A stretch of 64,000 nt of DNA. It comes from Sipunculus nudus. Lineage: Eukaryota; Annelida; Sipuncula; Golfingiida; Sipunculidae. Both the position numbers and the translations under genes were made by a program. Of this stretch, positions 1-11,179 are shown in pieces. Within the stretch, counting starts at the first letter, position 1. Every line of letters begins with the position of its first letter. The stretch lies in NCBI GenBank assembly GCA_026874595.1, contig CM049306.1:33186019-33250018 (forward strand). Reading direction: 5' to 3'. The notes under the pieces were generated by a model, which did no database searches, was not told the origin of the DNA, and was given only the letters and a program-made list of their open reading frames with translations.

Positions 1-400
1 TCTCGAATTACAACACATGTACTTGCATTGAATAATAAAGAACATTACTTTGTCCTGTAACTTCGTTCACAAATGCATATGAAAGTATTGCAAACCAGGT
101 TTCAATTGTTGTGACATATTTGAAGCAAAAGTTAAAAGTTAAATTAAAAGGCACTACCAAAAAATAATATAAATGTATATATATATACTTTTATACTTTA
201 TATATATAGTTCTATATGTGTGTGTGTTTGTGTATATAATTGCTGCATTTCTAATAAACTGTGAACCGAACCAATGTATGAGTATATAAACATGTTTAAT
301 AAATCCTCTGATAGTGATATATACGATTAATTAAGTTTGATCATGTTATAATTTTACACTCCTCACTTCAATCTTAATGTTTATAGGATATATTTTTATC

Positions 401-403
401 ATG

Positions 404-464
<61 letters not shown>
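401..464. repeat. (TA)n microsatellite
   Basis: A nearly pure TA dinucleotide run of about 50 bases, preceded by a degenerate TA stretch. It lies in an intron and no function is visible. Confidence 0.95.
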
Positions 465-466
<2 letters not shown>

Positions 467-1384
467 GATTATATCGTCAATCAGTACATTGTGCTATTTG
501 TATAATCTATTTGAAATAAATACATTTGAACTTCACTTAATTGCTCAGCGATAATTGTTGCTGTGAAAAAATATTCAGTTGCAAGAGCAACCGCCACAAA
601 GTGCAGGTGTGATAAACCAAGAATCCTTGACCTGGTATACAAAGAGCACAGGCCTCTAAGAAGCCAGCGACTAACGTGCTGTCCCGTTTCCCTGCTCGTT
701 CATTATGTAATCGACTGTGATAGTTGGAATTAGGTTTGTGTTTTTCCAGGAGTAGCCCAGTTTTTTTCAGAGTTTACTTTATAATTTGTTAGCAAGATGT
801 TTATAGTTTTAAGTCATAGTTGTATATATTTCCGGATTGAAAATTTTCTATTGTGACCTCTGTATATAGAGTTATGATTTATAGTTGGATTTCTCAATTG
901 CAGTAATTTAGATTTTGTTTGAATTAAATAAACATATGTAATTTTGTTATTTATAATATATGTAATAAAATGAATAAAAAAAAATGTATAAAGTTTTGTT
1001 TGCTTATTTATTTCTGTTTATTTCTGATTTTTTTTGTTTGAAGGTGTTTGTGTGAATGTCTGTACTGAAATGTGTGCGCTTGAGTTCTTCCAATGATTAA
1101 ATTCACATTGAAGGTTTAATCAGCTAGGACTTAGTATGTAGCCTTGTATGTTGTAATTAGGTAGCCCAGAAGAATGTCGGCTAGTAATGAGGTAGCCCAG
1201 CAGCTGAAATGGTGCTCCATCGCCCAAGCCGCAGCCAATATGGTTGCCTGACCAGAGTTAGAGCCCAGCAATGGCATCGTAGGGGTTGCGGCCGAAATGG
1301 TTGCCCGGTGGGCGCTGGCGGCCAATATCGTCGATTTGAGGCCAGTGGCAGATATCGTCGGCAGCAGAAATCGACCTATACCAT

Positions 1385-1835
1385 TCCTTTTATATTATGC
1401 ATATACATAGATATGGGTTATGGTATGATGTATATATATATTGGTGTCATGACCTTTCCTATGAGAGTGGCCTTGACCTTGAATATTGTCATATATGGTG
1501 AAAATCACACAAAATCATTAATATCTCAATAAGGGATGCATGGATTGGTCCAAAAATCAACTTGACCAAAGATCTTGGATAGTATTGTCATGTACCGGAA
1601 ACAGGTGGTGCCACCTGTTATTCTTTTACTTGTTTTCTTGCCGTTTAATACCCCCATCATTGCCACTTAACAGTACTGTGAGCATCTTAAGTCAAAAACT
1701 AATGGACATATTTCTTTAATATTATGCATATACATAGACATGGATTATGGGATGATGTATATTGAAATTGGGGTTATGACCTTTTCTTTTAGAGTGACCT
1801 TTTCTATGAGAGTGGTCTGATATTAATTGTTGCTA
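1385..1835. repeat. Diverged tandem repeat, period about 330 bp
   Basis: The block starting near 1390 (words TTATGCATATACATAGA, then GGTTATGG, TATGATGTATAT and TCATGACCTTT) recurs near 1720 with the same order of words, giving about 1.3 copies. Between them, at 1601-1618, lies the near-perfect palindrome ACAGGTGGTGCCACCTGT. That palindrome recalls the palindrome of the tandem-core family at 16892 and 55089. It is probably a remnant of a tandem-core mobile element, but no ends were found. Confidence 0.6.
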
Positions 1836-2282
1836 AAGATGGGGGGCCTATTCTTAAAGGGGGGGGGGTTTAATTGTCTGGGGATACTATGGCACCTGCG
1901 TCACCAAGAAATATCTAGTTACTTTCTGTGTAATGCATTAGTGTTCAATTGCAAATTTTAGAGTAATTTGCATTTGATAATGTTTAATTGTATTAGAATT
2001 ATTTGTAATATTTCAGTTAAATCATTCATATCAGCTATGCTTGGAATAAAAATCTTTGATATAACTTACACATACAATTTTAAACATTTTTTTTGCATCA
2101 GTTGCTGTTTATGTTTTGGATGTCTAAGATGGGAACATAATAATATTATTACAGTTGATAGAATATGCTGTGGTCAGCTATAAATGAACTGTTCTTACTT
2201 TAATTACCAATTAATTTTCCTGGCAGCATTTGTGTGTGATCTGATTATTTTTTGCACTGGTTTTATGTCATTTTTTAAGCAG

Positions 2283-2357
2283 GAAACAATAAAATACCAC
2301 ACCAAGTAAAGATGCACAGAGATGGTGTATTCAACCTGATAGAAGAATATCTTAAAG
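2283..2357 (+). CDS. STX18: STX18 exon (first in window)
   Basis: The acceptor AG is at 2281-2282 and the donor GT at 2358. The exon enters with two bases of a split codon, encodes [20 protein letters not shown] then EYLK, and leaves with one base. It matches the helix just before the RVCKLYSEQR-like segment of vertebrate syntaxin-18. There is no start codon, so it is internal. Confidence 0.85.
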
Positions 2358-4208
2358 GTATGTGGCATAAATAGTTACGCTATCTGTAAATCTTAAAAAA
2401 TCAATCTAAAGGCAGCTTTGGAAATAAATGTAGGAATATCAGAGGGCATAACAGAAAATATTTCACAGTTATAATTAGAAATCTGCTTTCTGAGCAATGC
2501 AAGCTTTTGGCATTAACTTATTCGGCCCAAATTCCTGGGCTCATTCATGCATAAGTGACTGTACATTTGTGAATACAGTCTACTCCGGTTTATTCGCTAA
2601 TTTTGGGGTAGAGAAAATGTTGACCATAAGCAAGGTTGGTGGATCATCGAAGATGGCGGATCATTGAGGGTGTCAGCATCATCTGTTAAATGTAAAGGAA
2701 GGAAATGGGTATTTTTGAATTGTTGGCAAAGGCAAGTTTTGCTGATCTTGCTTTTTGGTAGATACATATAATAACACAATGTTTTGCATCCATAAATATC
2801 AAACCTTGTCACATATATTTAAATACTGAGCATTATTGGAATTAGTAGAATGTTGTACAAAGATATTTTGTATGTTCCAGCTGTCTGCAAGATCTACAGT
2901 GAACAGAGAGCTGTACGGGTCAAGAGAGTAGTGGACAGGAAGAGAATGTAGGTGCAATATGTCCTGTACAAATCTTGGATTTATCAAAGTGTATATATAT
3001 GTATGACTAGTTTCAAGGTTCTGACAAGGTAAAAAATCCTTTAAAATTTTCAAAGGCTTTGACAGTGCTAGAATTTAGTGTGTTAATGGAGTGTGTTAAT
3101 TGCCATGCAGAAGTAAAAAGCCACTTTGTAAAAAAAAAGCTTAATATGTGTTTTGATTTGGTAATTGGGTGTACTACCTTTATGAATTTGACTTTGTTGT
3201 TCATTGTCAATTAACTGACCTGTTCTAGAGAATATTCATTGCTCAAAAGAACAATTTACATAATCTGCAGGAAACAGGCTTCTGTGGTCTAGTGAGAGAG
3301 CTCTGGACACAAAGCCAGGAGATCATTAGTTCCCATCTCAATGGAGGAGCAATCTGAATTTTCATGTTCAGCCCCTGCCCTTAGCTCTATGCAGGCTTAA
3401 TGGGAAGGCCATGCCTCAGGGCTTTGTTTTACTCACAAATGAGTGTGCCTTTTTTTGGGTTCCTTGGTGTTATGATCAGCAAAGGGATGATAACACAAAA
3501 TAACCAGTAGGTGTAGTAGTCACTGGGCCTGGTTAACACCATGATATAACTTTAAGTGAGTGGAAGTGTGTTTTGGTGCCCTGTCACTAAAGTTTTTTTA
3601 TCAAAAGAATTTCGCTGATATGCATACTCATTTAAGCAAGCATATAGGAATTCAGACAGTCTCTCAAACAACAACAAAATTTAAAAAATATACAATATAA
3701 TATCCAGAAAGTTTTACAAAAAAAGTGTGTTTCAGATCACGATTGGAGCCAGAAAAGATATTGCCAAGGAGGTCATTATTGAATCAAGAAATACCAAACC
3801 AGAAAAAATCCAAAGCTGAAGAACCCAAGGCCAGCTCAAGTAAATATGTACATCATTTTGTAACGAGATAACAATAATGATTTTAATAAATTGTATTTTA
3901 CTGTTTGTATATAGCATCAAATCCCCATTAAATTAATGATTAATTGGACTTACAGTGTTAACAAACACTAAGATATCTCTCTTTAAGTCACCCACTCCCC
4001 ATTCTCTCTCTTGCTCTCTCTCTTTTCTGTCTCTTCAGAGAGCTTTCTGTGTTTTTAAATAATATTGCAGTATGATATAAAGGAAATAATCATAGCACAG
4101 TAATCTTTTCACTGGTCAGCTGTGTACACCAGAGTGCCAGCAAAAAAGATAAATGATGAACATCACTGTGATGTATATCGTTAAACTTAATTATGCAGTA
4201 TATATAGA

Positions 4209-4285
<77 letters not shown>

Positions 4286-7200
4286 AAAGCAGATATTTAA
4301 AAGATAAGATGGAAATATATACAATGTTCTCATGATTTAGTCATAAAAAAACACTTTTTTGTAGGCAATAATGCTAGCCCCATAGAAGAGTCTATGCCAT
4401 TGCCAGAAAATGATATGCTTACACCAGAAGAGCAACAGTTGGTATGGATTTATTTAAGTAAATTTTGTATCTGTTATGTTCAAAGTTATTTTGTATTGCA
4501 ATATATTGCAATATTTGGTACCATATTGCAATATGTATTAGGATATTTACATTGTATTACTTTTATATGAAATAAGTGTGTTTTCTGTATTATGTATTAT
4601 CTCATTTGATCTTATAGATATGAGTCTTCATTAAAAATATTCACAATAACTGCTTGAACTGTTCTTGAGATACCAAGTAAGGACCAAAGGAAAACTTGAC
4701 AACTTTAATGCAACTGTAATGTCTATAAGGGGCCCTAATTAGGCAAAAATAAGGTTTGGTTCTCAGGCACTTTCTTTCAGAAATCATGCGGGTGGGCAAA
4801 TTTTTTTTTTCACCTTTTTTTGTATGTTTCAATAGGCACTACAAAACAAAGGAAATTTTATCAAAATTGTATTATTTTATCCTCTTGAAAGAAAATTTGT
4901 AAGTTTCTTTTGAAAATAGAAAAAAAAAATTGATGTGGGATTTAAAATTGATGCAGGCTGTGCCTGAGAACCATACCTTTTATTTTTTTGGCCTTAGATT
5001 ATTTCTGTTGACCACCAATCACCACCATCAATGATCTGCCATTCTGTATTTCAGTTTGAGCAAGAAAACCAGCAGTTATTAGAAGACATGCATTGTATCG
5101 TGGATGAAGTCAAGTAAGAGATCTTCAAGTATACTTCTGTTTGTGATGCATTTATTATATCATTATCTCAGAAATATTTTTCAAATATTTCTAATCTCAT
5201 ATTAAGCAGAAGAATGTCAGTAATCTAGTTTTGATAAGGGAACTATATGACCTTGCACAGTGTGTTTAGTTTGGTATAAAGCAGCACTTGGTCATGTATG
5301 ATGATTTAAAATTTTTTTCAGCATTCACCTAGATGGCATTCTTTTCAATACAGATATATTTTACTGGTACATTAAATACATTTGTACACTTGGGGTTATA
5401 AAAAAGAAATTTTTTTGTTTTCCTGAGCAGTTCAACTTACCTGTATCCATTATCTGTGTGAGCATTTGTACTGATAAATAGATGAATACTAAAGAAAAAT
5501 GGATACTTCCACTTAATAACAACAAATAAAAACAGTGTTCCACTTAGAAACAGCTAAAACAATGTTTCTTTATTTATAAGACTAATATAATATATTCATA
5601 ATTGCTTCTTAAACGGTAAAATAATTCTGATTGTTTGAGCTGTTGCAGAAGTAGTGAAGGAAATTTGTTCCACACTAGATTGGGCTCCTCTTACTACAGA
5701 TATTTTACATAAAAATTACTTTAGGTCACTTTCATTTTTCTTTACTTTATATTCAGGCCATCAGCAAATTGGTGTGTAAATTAATGTTTCACTCTTTCGT
5801 TTTAGGCAGATAGAGGGGAAAGTGGTTGAAATCTCCAGGTTACAGGAAATCTTCACAGACAAGGTTCTAGAACAGGTGAGTGAAATATACCAAACAATGT
5901 CTGAGACAGAGGAAATATTGAATATTATAAAGTGTTGAATTGCTAATTTAGTACAGTTGTAGCGTATCTAACAGCCCTTCTGTTATTTATATCTTAATCT
6001 GTTCTACCCTCGATATGGTCATTAGAACACATTTAAAGAGACTTTATCATAAAAAAAAATAAGATTAGAATGATAATCTCATGTTTGTATTTTTTTTTAG
6101 CTCAGCTGACTATAAGTCATCTAAGCTATAGTCGTGGTCCATGGTCTGTCGTCCCTCTGTCTGTCCGTCCATAGATGTGGCACGTTTTGAAACCATAAGA
6201 CCTATGAATCCAAAATTCAGCATTATGTGAGATGTCCCCAAGATCTCCTACCAAGCCGAAAACTGGGTCTTTGTGACTTCGTTCCTTTAAGAAATTAAGG
6301 AAAAAAACTCAATTTTTTTTATAAAAACCTATTTTCACACTTCAAGACTGCCTTATATCAAAACCACTCATCTGTTTTCCTTATATTTACCATAAATATT
6401 CCTCCATATAGTTCCTATGTACATGCCAGAAATTAGATCTGTATTATATAATTTAAAAAAGGTATGGGCCCAAACGTATTGCACTTTGTAAAAAATCAGG
6501 CAAATATTTGGTCACTTAACACATAAAAAATGTTAAAGCTAGGGACCTTTTTGCAGTAATATAACTTTAATTAATCAAAATTTAATTCATGTATACCCAA
6601 AATTAGATCAAAATCTTTTAAATTTTTTAAATTATTAGCAAAAATATAAAATTGATACCTTAAATTTTGCTCAAATTTGACAATGGCGCGTGTTTTTCTC
6701 GTAAGTATATTTAATTTATTTTTCACAGCCCGGATATATGTGGAGTTAATCTGTTGAATTCTGAAATTTGAAAGTAAAAGCTTAAAAATTATTCTAATTA
6801 TTGAAGTTTTTCAGATGCTCAAATGTATTTGCATTTTGTATATCCAAGACCCAACTCTTGCTCACTACAGCCTTGCCTAGGTAACCTTATTAGTGATTCA
6901 GCACTGGCAGAACACCCCTGCTGTAATTACATTCACTTATTCTCATGGGCCCTACCCTAACACTCCCTCCCCCCCCCCAATAACCATCACCAATTATATT
7001 GCAATACATGGTTTGTTATTGTCAACTGTATTTCTTTAAATGTAAAGCTGTTTTTGATCCAATGTGCACAACTTTTCTTGAAATATTAATTCAATTACTA
7101 ATCCAAGAGATGCTACGTTGTTCTGATGTAGCATTTTTAAGAAATTATTTCCTTTTAAATAATTAAACAAAATATAATTTAACCCATCAGTAGGCTTAAT

Positions 7201-10200
7201 TTGATTATATATGAAACAAATCATGGATAAATAAAAGTGCATAAATTGTGAATTCTGGAGTTATTTTCATATATTTATTGCTTTGCAAATTTAAAAAATA
7301 TATTTTATAAAAAAAAAGAAAAATATCTGTGTGCATTATTTGATGTTACCTGACTAAATTAAGTACAAATTATGATGCAATTTAGATTTGTGAATCAATT
7401 TAAATATTCAGATATATGTGATATACTGTAAATATTTAGTAAAATTTATAAACTTAAAAAATGACTTAAAAAAAGAAAAAATAGGATGTAATGCAAATAT
7501 TTGTTCAATAATTTCCTGTCTCAGTAGAATGGAAATTAAAGTTATTTGCTTTGTTTTCCTTCTCTCTGCCTGTTTTTTAATATTTAAAAATAATTTTATT
7601 TAAATTAAATTTTATCCTTTACGTATATGCAAAGGTGCTGTAACTCCCACCAGTACCTGTAAGCACCATTGAATTTAATTCCATGTTCTGTATTTATATC
7701 CAAAGGTGTTGTAACCCCCCCCCCCCCCACCCCCCACCCCCAGTCATTGAGCCCTAGTTCCTGAGCACTGAGGATAGTATTTTTATTGCAACTTCAAAAA
7801 ATCTATGACGATGCAGTTAAAAACTGTCACAATCAGCTAAGGGCCGTGACCAATGGGTCCCTTGTTTCTATTCTTAGCTGTACTTTTATTTATGATTGAA
7901 CACTATCCAGACTGATATTAAATTATCAGAAGTTCTCCTGATGTTCTGCCCTACTTTCATTGATAAAAGACCCCTGAACTGCAGCTAATTAAAAATGATA
8001 TCCCTATTACATGTCTTTAATGTATGTTTCAAGTTGTAACAAATGATTTATGTTTATACCTTTACTTGTTTGACTTAATTAGCTTAAATGAGTTATTCAT
8101 TGTTGCAAGTGCTGAATTCTGCCCAACAATATCAAGACTAATGTGGATTCAAGGAAAATTAAATGCAGAGGGGATACAATTGATACACATGTATTCATCT
8201 TGGTGAATAACTGCTATAACTTGCAATAGATTATGGTCAAGCAAACATATTCCAATTCTCATTATATTATCATATAAAATTGCTTATGAAAAAAAATATT
8301 AATAAAAATTTTACATTTAATAAGCCAAATTCCCGGAGGAAAATAATTTTTCTCTCTATTTTTTCCACAAAAAAACATGAGGTTGTGTGATTTGTTCAAA
8401 AACTCTTGGCACATCTATGACCTTACTGTCAACTCAGCAGTGACGTCACATGCTTGGAAATCCCCTGTGACTAAAAATTCTAAAAATCTCCATAAAACCA
8501 CACTATTTCTGCCATTGTCAGTCCTGCATTTTTAGGAGAGTATAAAAACAACATGCATTACTAGATCTAAGTTGATGATAAATATAGTCCATGATGTCAC
8601 ACATGTACCACGTTTGATGATGCAATGGTACTGCAACCAGCTACGTTGTCTGACATCTGAGTAAGTTGTGGAATTTCTCTACAACACAGTGATTATACTA
8701 ACCAGAACAACAAACACAACTGACAACATTCGCAGGTCGCTCTCAGCTCATTTCGTACTTAAAAGATTTCGGAAGGGCTAGGGGGTCTTAAAAGGCTACT
8801 TATTGTTTCACAGTTGTTTCTACAAATCACCATTAAGAAAGGGGTCTCTCTCGACAAATCACTTGATATGAACTGTTATGACAACATGACTATACTCTTA
8901 CATTCTGGTTGAAGAAGACTTGACTCAAGCGACCATGCATGGAGGGATAATCAGGCCCACATGACTGTATGTCAAGCGAGAATGCTCTAATATTCCGAAC
9001 GATCGCACTGAATTTATGCGTGTTCTTATTTTAGCGCAAATCTAGCTCCTTCTAAAAGCGTGAAAATTAGAACCCTGTTAACAAAACCACTTCCACAGTA
9101 TCTGCCTGTTTAAATGCATAAATGAAAATACCTTATGTCTTACTGACCTGCCATGTGTACTTTGAAGGAAAAAGATGTAGACCGGATCGCAGACACAGTG
9201 GTAGGCTCAACAGAGAACATCAAAGAGGCAAACGAAGAAATACGAGAGGTAAGCAAAACACACAATATACTCCATTCAACTACCCCTGTCCACCTGTTAT
9301 TTGTTTGCTGCATCCACGGAACGGGGACATTGATTTTTATGTTTGTCTGTCTGTTTGGCTGTCCCTCAGTCTGTCCATCCATGAGGTTTTTGTTTCCATG
9401 CGATAACTTTCCTAAATATTATCTAATTTCATTCAAATTGGGGTCAGTGATTGCTCTCATGCATAAATTTGTTGGGATTGGTTTTGGAGTGTCTGTCTGA
9501 ACATTTAATATCACCAGCTCCAAAACAAAGCAAATTTTTCCCTTTTGTTCCCAATTCAGAACTAAAATTATGACATGTGGAAATATCTTCATTAAAAAAT
9601 GAAAACTAAAACACAAGAACTATGACATGTGGAGACATCTTCAGGGGAATATAAAAAGTAAAATATATTCAGAAGGCAAGCATGAAGATCGCTGGAACCT
9701 AATATAACAAGAGGAGGAAGCAGGGAACATAAATTCCACAAATTTGCTTGTTACTGGTTATTTTTATACAGTGCACTAAAGCTTACCTCTGTTTACCCCA
9801 GAGGCAAATCAGACAAATGTGGAGAATTTTTTACAGCAAGATAATACTCTTTAGTTTATGGATTCCGTTTGATTAACTCAGACAGAAATATGACTGAACA
9901 GATGTACAGTCTTGTTAGATATCAGTGAGGACATAAGATGACAGACTGAAACTACATTCACTTGACGATGATGTCACAGTGGTATTTGTACATCACATGT
10001 TTGTTACGTTACACATACATCCCTCCTACATCTCTCAGATGAACATATATGGCCACTTTGAACTGATGCCATATCATTTGCACCTTTTTTTACGAAGGTC
10101 TTCACAGCCCTGGCACCACAAAATAAATATATTAAATTCACGCTTATTTAACTATCACAAATCGCCGCATTGCTTCCTTGGATAAAATCTAATTTTTATT

Positions 10201-11179
10201 GGCAAGCAAAACATATTTGAAAGAAATATCGCTAAACAGGGGACAGGGATGTTGGAAGGTGGACAGGGGTGTTGGAACAGTATATGATATTTAGCTCTGC
10301 TGACTAACATTTCTATGAGCTATAGCAATGTCCCTTTGTTTACTATCCAACTTGTTTCATCCTCATATTACAAGTAATATTTGTCATGGTTCATTTAGCA
10401 ACTAGAGATGTCTAGGGAAGTAAAAAAGAACCTTGGAAACTACGTCCCTGTGACCTAATTTCTGTAATTGCATCATCTTTTTCAGTTACTACTGTATGTC
10501 CTTTCATGCAGTTTTTTTATGCAGAGTTTACACAGAGAAGCAGTTGACATTATAATTATAAAATTAATTACTTGATATTTTGTCATTTTCATTTTATATG
10601 TGTTATTGATTGGTCAGTGTTAACCTTTTAGATAAAAACTGTTGCTAAACATATTTCAGTTGTACTGCTTCAGTCTAAATGTTCTTCTGCATATAGAGAT
10701 TTATTTTCAAAGTGAGCTGAGTATTATGGCCCATTGACAACTTGTTTTCCTGTATAAGCCTGACCACTTAAATAAATGTATAACCTTCTGACAAGATTTC
10801 ACTTACAGTAAAAGAAATATACCTAGGATGATATTCACCGAATTAAAATTTTGAGATTATTGCTCTTTACAAGGTACACCCCTTATCAGAAGATATCTCA
10901 GTCCAATAAATATGATATTTTACAATTATAGCTTATGGTTGTAGGACTTTGTGTGTATATTCATTTTAAGATAATGTAAAGATTATTATTTTAAAATAAA
11001 ATATTTTAGAGAAAAAAGCTGTTTTTATAATAAGAAACATAGCAACAGGAGGCATAATATACATTTTTTTCTCATTATTTCAGGCGATGAAGAATAACGC
11101 CGGTATTCGTATATGGATCCTTTTCTTCCTGATCGTTCTCTCGTTTACCCTGCTGTTTCTTGACTGGTACAACCCGTGA
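2283..11179 (+). CDS. STX18: Syntaxin-18, C-terminal part (8 exons, 5' end missing)
   Basis: Join 2283-2357, 2881-2947, 3736-3839, 4365-4441, 5055-5113, 5806-5875, 9168-9248, 11084-11179. All introns are GT-AG and every split codon closes, giving about 208 residues and then TGA. Syntaxin-18 is the Qa-SNARE of the ER, pairing with Sec22b, USE1 and BNIP1 in Golgi-to-ER retrieval. What is seen: an Arg/Lys-rich stretch ending in RKRISRLEPE, a low-complexity acidic linker, then [12 protein letters not shown], then the Qa-SNARE coiled coil ([16 protein letters not shown] through [12 protein letters not shown]) with the central Gln in LEQ. It ends in a C-terminal membrane anchor ([19 protein letters not shown]). 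Human syntaxin-18 is about 335 residues, so roughly 120-125 N-terminal residues are encoded upstream of the window. The recognition rests on remembered family sequence, with the SNARE and tail regions nearly identical in pattern. Confidence 0.93.
2881..2947 (+). CDS. STX18: STX18 exon
   Basis: The acceptor is TTCCAG at 2875-2880 and the donor GTAGGT follows 2947. It encodes (A)[18 protein letters not shown] then RKR, a basic segment that is highly conserved in syntaxin-18. The entry phase fits the single base left by the previous exon. Confidence 0.92.
3271..3560 (+). mobile_element. Possible tRNA-derived SINE remnant
   Basis: The 5' end reads TGTGGTCTAGTGAGAGAGCT, close to a tRNA box A (TGGCNNAGTGG type). 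A weak box B-like stretch AGTTCCCATCTC lies about 45 bases later, followed by a non-tRNA body. It is intronic in STX18. The tRNA cloverleaf does not close well, so it is not a functional tRNA gene. The element's end is a guess. Confidence 0.4.
3736..3839 (+). CDS. STX18: STX18 exon
   Basis: The acceptor is TTTCAG (ends 3735) and the donor GTAAAT is at 3840. It begins SRLEPEK after the split Ile codon, then runs through a Lys/Glu/Ser-rich linker ending EEPKASS. This linker is variable between species. Confidence 0.85.
4212..4283. repeat. (TA)n microsatellite
   Basis: About 70 bases of pure TA in an STX18 intron, 80 bases upstream of the exon at 4365. Confidence 0.95.
4365..4441 (+). CDS. STX18: STX18 exon
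   Basis: The acceptor is TTTGTAG (ends 4364) and the donor GTATGG is at 4442. It encodes an acidic linker ending [11 protein letters not shown], which corresponds to the Ser/Thr-Pro-Glu-Glu segment before the SNARE region in the family. It ends in phase 0. Confidence 0.87.
4742..4993 (+). mobile_element. PIF/Harbinger-like MITE, copy 1
   Basis: The 252-bp element begins GGCAAAAATAAGGTTTGGTT and ends in the inverted complement (AACCATACCTTTTATTTTTT then TGGCC). It is flanked on both sides by TTA (4739-4741 and 4994-4996). Long inverted ends beginning GGC plus a 3-bp TWA duplication are the hallmark of PIF/Harbinger MITEs. It has no coding capacity and sits between two STX18 exons. Related copies are at 16023, 21061 and 25247. 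Confidence 0.75.
5055..5113 (+). CDS. STX18: STX18 exon
   Basis: The acceptor is TTTCAG (ends 5054) and the donor GTAAGA is at 5114. It encodes [19 protein letters not shown] plus two bases of Lys, the start of the coiled coil leading into the SNARE motif. Confidence 0.92.
5806..5875 (+). CDS. STX18: STX18 exon, first half of the SNARE motif
   Basis: The acceptor is TTTTAG (ends 5805) and the donor GTGAGT is at 5876. It encodes [20 protein letters not shown] then LEQ. The final Gln is at the expected central (zero) layer of a Q-SNARE. Confidence 0.95.
6099..6700 (+). mobile_element. Tandem-core element family H1, copy a (single core)
   Basis: It starts after a T run with a hairpin at 6099-6127 (arms AGCTCAGCTGACT and AGTCATCTAAGCT). 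A GTCTGTCCGTCC-type microsatellite near 6158-6171 follows, then about 530 bp of core including CACGTTTTGAAACCATAAG and CCAAGCCGAAAACTGGGTCT. The same order in reverse complement is found at 44230-45664, and the hairpin again at 28279. The right edge is uncertain. No coding capacity is seen. Confidence 0.7.
8327..8640 (+). repeat. Dispersed repeat with CRE-like sites, copy 1
   Basis: About 310 bp that aligns by eye, with many differences, to 20180-20480. Shared words include GGTTGTGTGATTTGTT, CTGTCAACTC and TTTTAGG/AAGGGA. It contains TGACGTCA at 8441-8448 and a degraded version (TGATGTCAC) near 8594. Element type is unknown; no clear terminal repeats were seen. Confidence 0.6.
9168..9248 (+). 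CDS. STX18: STX18 exon, second half of the SNARE motif
   Basis: The acceptor is TTTGAAG (ends 9167), with a weak pyrimidine tract, and the donor GTAAGC is at 9249. The 27 codons are in phase 0 on both sides and include [20 protein letters not shown], matching the second half of the Qa-SNARE helix. Confidence 0.93.
11084..11179 (+). CDS. STX18: STX18 last coding exon: membrane anchor and stop
   Basis: The acceptor is TTTCAG (ends 11083). It encodes [11 protein letters not shown], a ~19-residue hydrophobic segment, then FLDWYNP and TGA at 11177-11179. A tail anchor followed by only a few lumenal residues is typical of syntaxin-18. Confidence 0.96.
   Translation, partial: AMKNNAGIRIWILFFLIVLSFTLLFLDWYNP

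Larger units (their letters stand above)
1..2282 (+). other. STX18: Intron of syntaxin-18 gene (5' part cut by window edge)
   Basis: No coding exon was found here. The exon at 2283 opens with two bases of a split codon and encodes protein from about human residue 125 onward, so the earlier exons must lie left of the window. The stretch holds a (TA)n tract near 401-464, a GC-richer degenerate block at 1185-1375, and a diverged tandem duplication around 1385-1835. A G run lies near 1860. The assignment as intron follows from the gene model, not from an identified upstream donor. Confidence 0.7.
5876..9167 (+). other. STX18: Large STX18 intron with repeats
   Basis: This is the 3.3-kb intron between the two halves of the SNARE motif. 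It holds the H1 element (6099), C-rich runs near 6966 and 7716, two copies of an AAAGGTG(C/T)TGTAAC unit near 7632 and 7704, and the CRE-containing repeat (8327). The next intron (9249-11083) carries a GTCTGTCTG-type repeat scrap near 9340-9380. No conserved coding sequence was seen. Confidence 0.7.

Noticed and set aside
3271-3345. A tRNA gene
   Set aside because: Box A is fair but box B is poor and the acceptor arm does not pair; better seen as a SINE remnant.
9122-9500. Overlapping 94- and 115-codon open frames
   Set aside because: They are read-throughs of the STX18 exon 9168-9248 into intron; only the 81-bp exon is supported.
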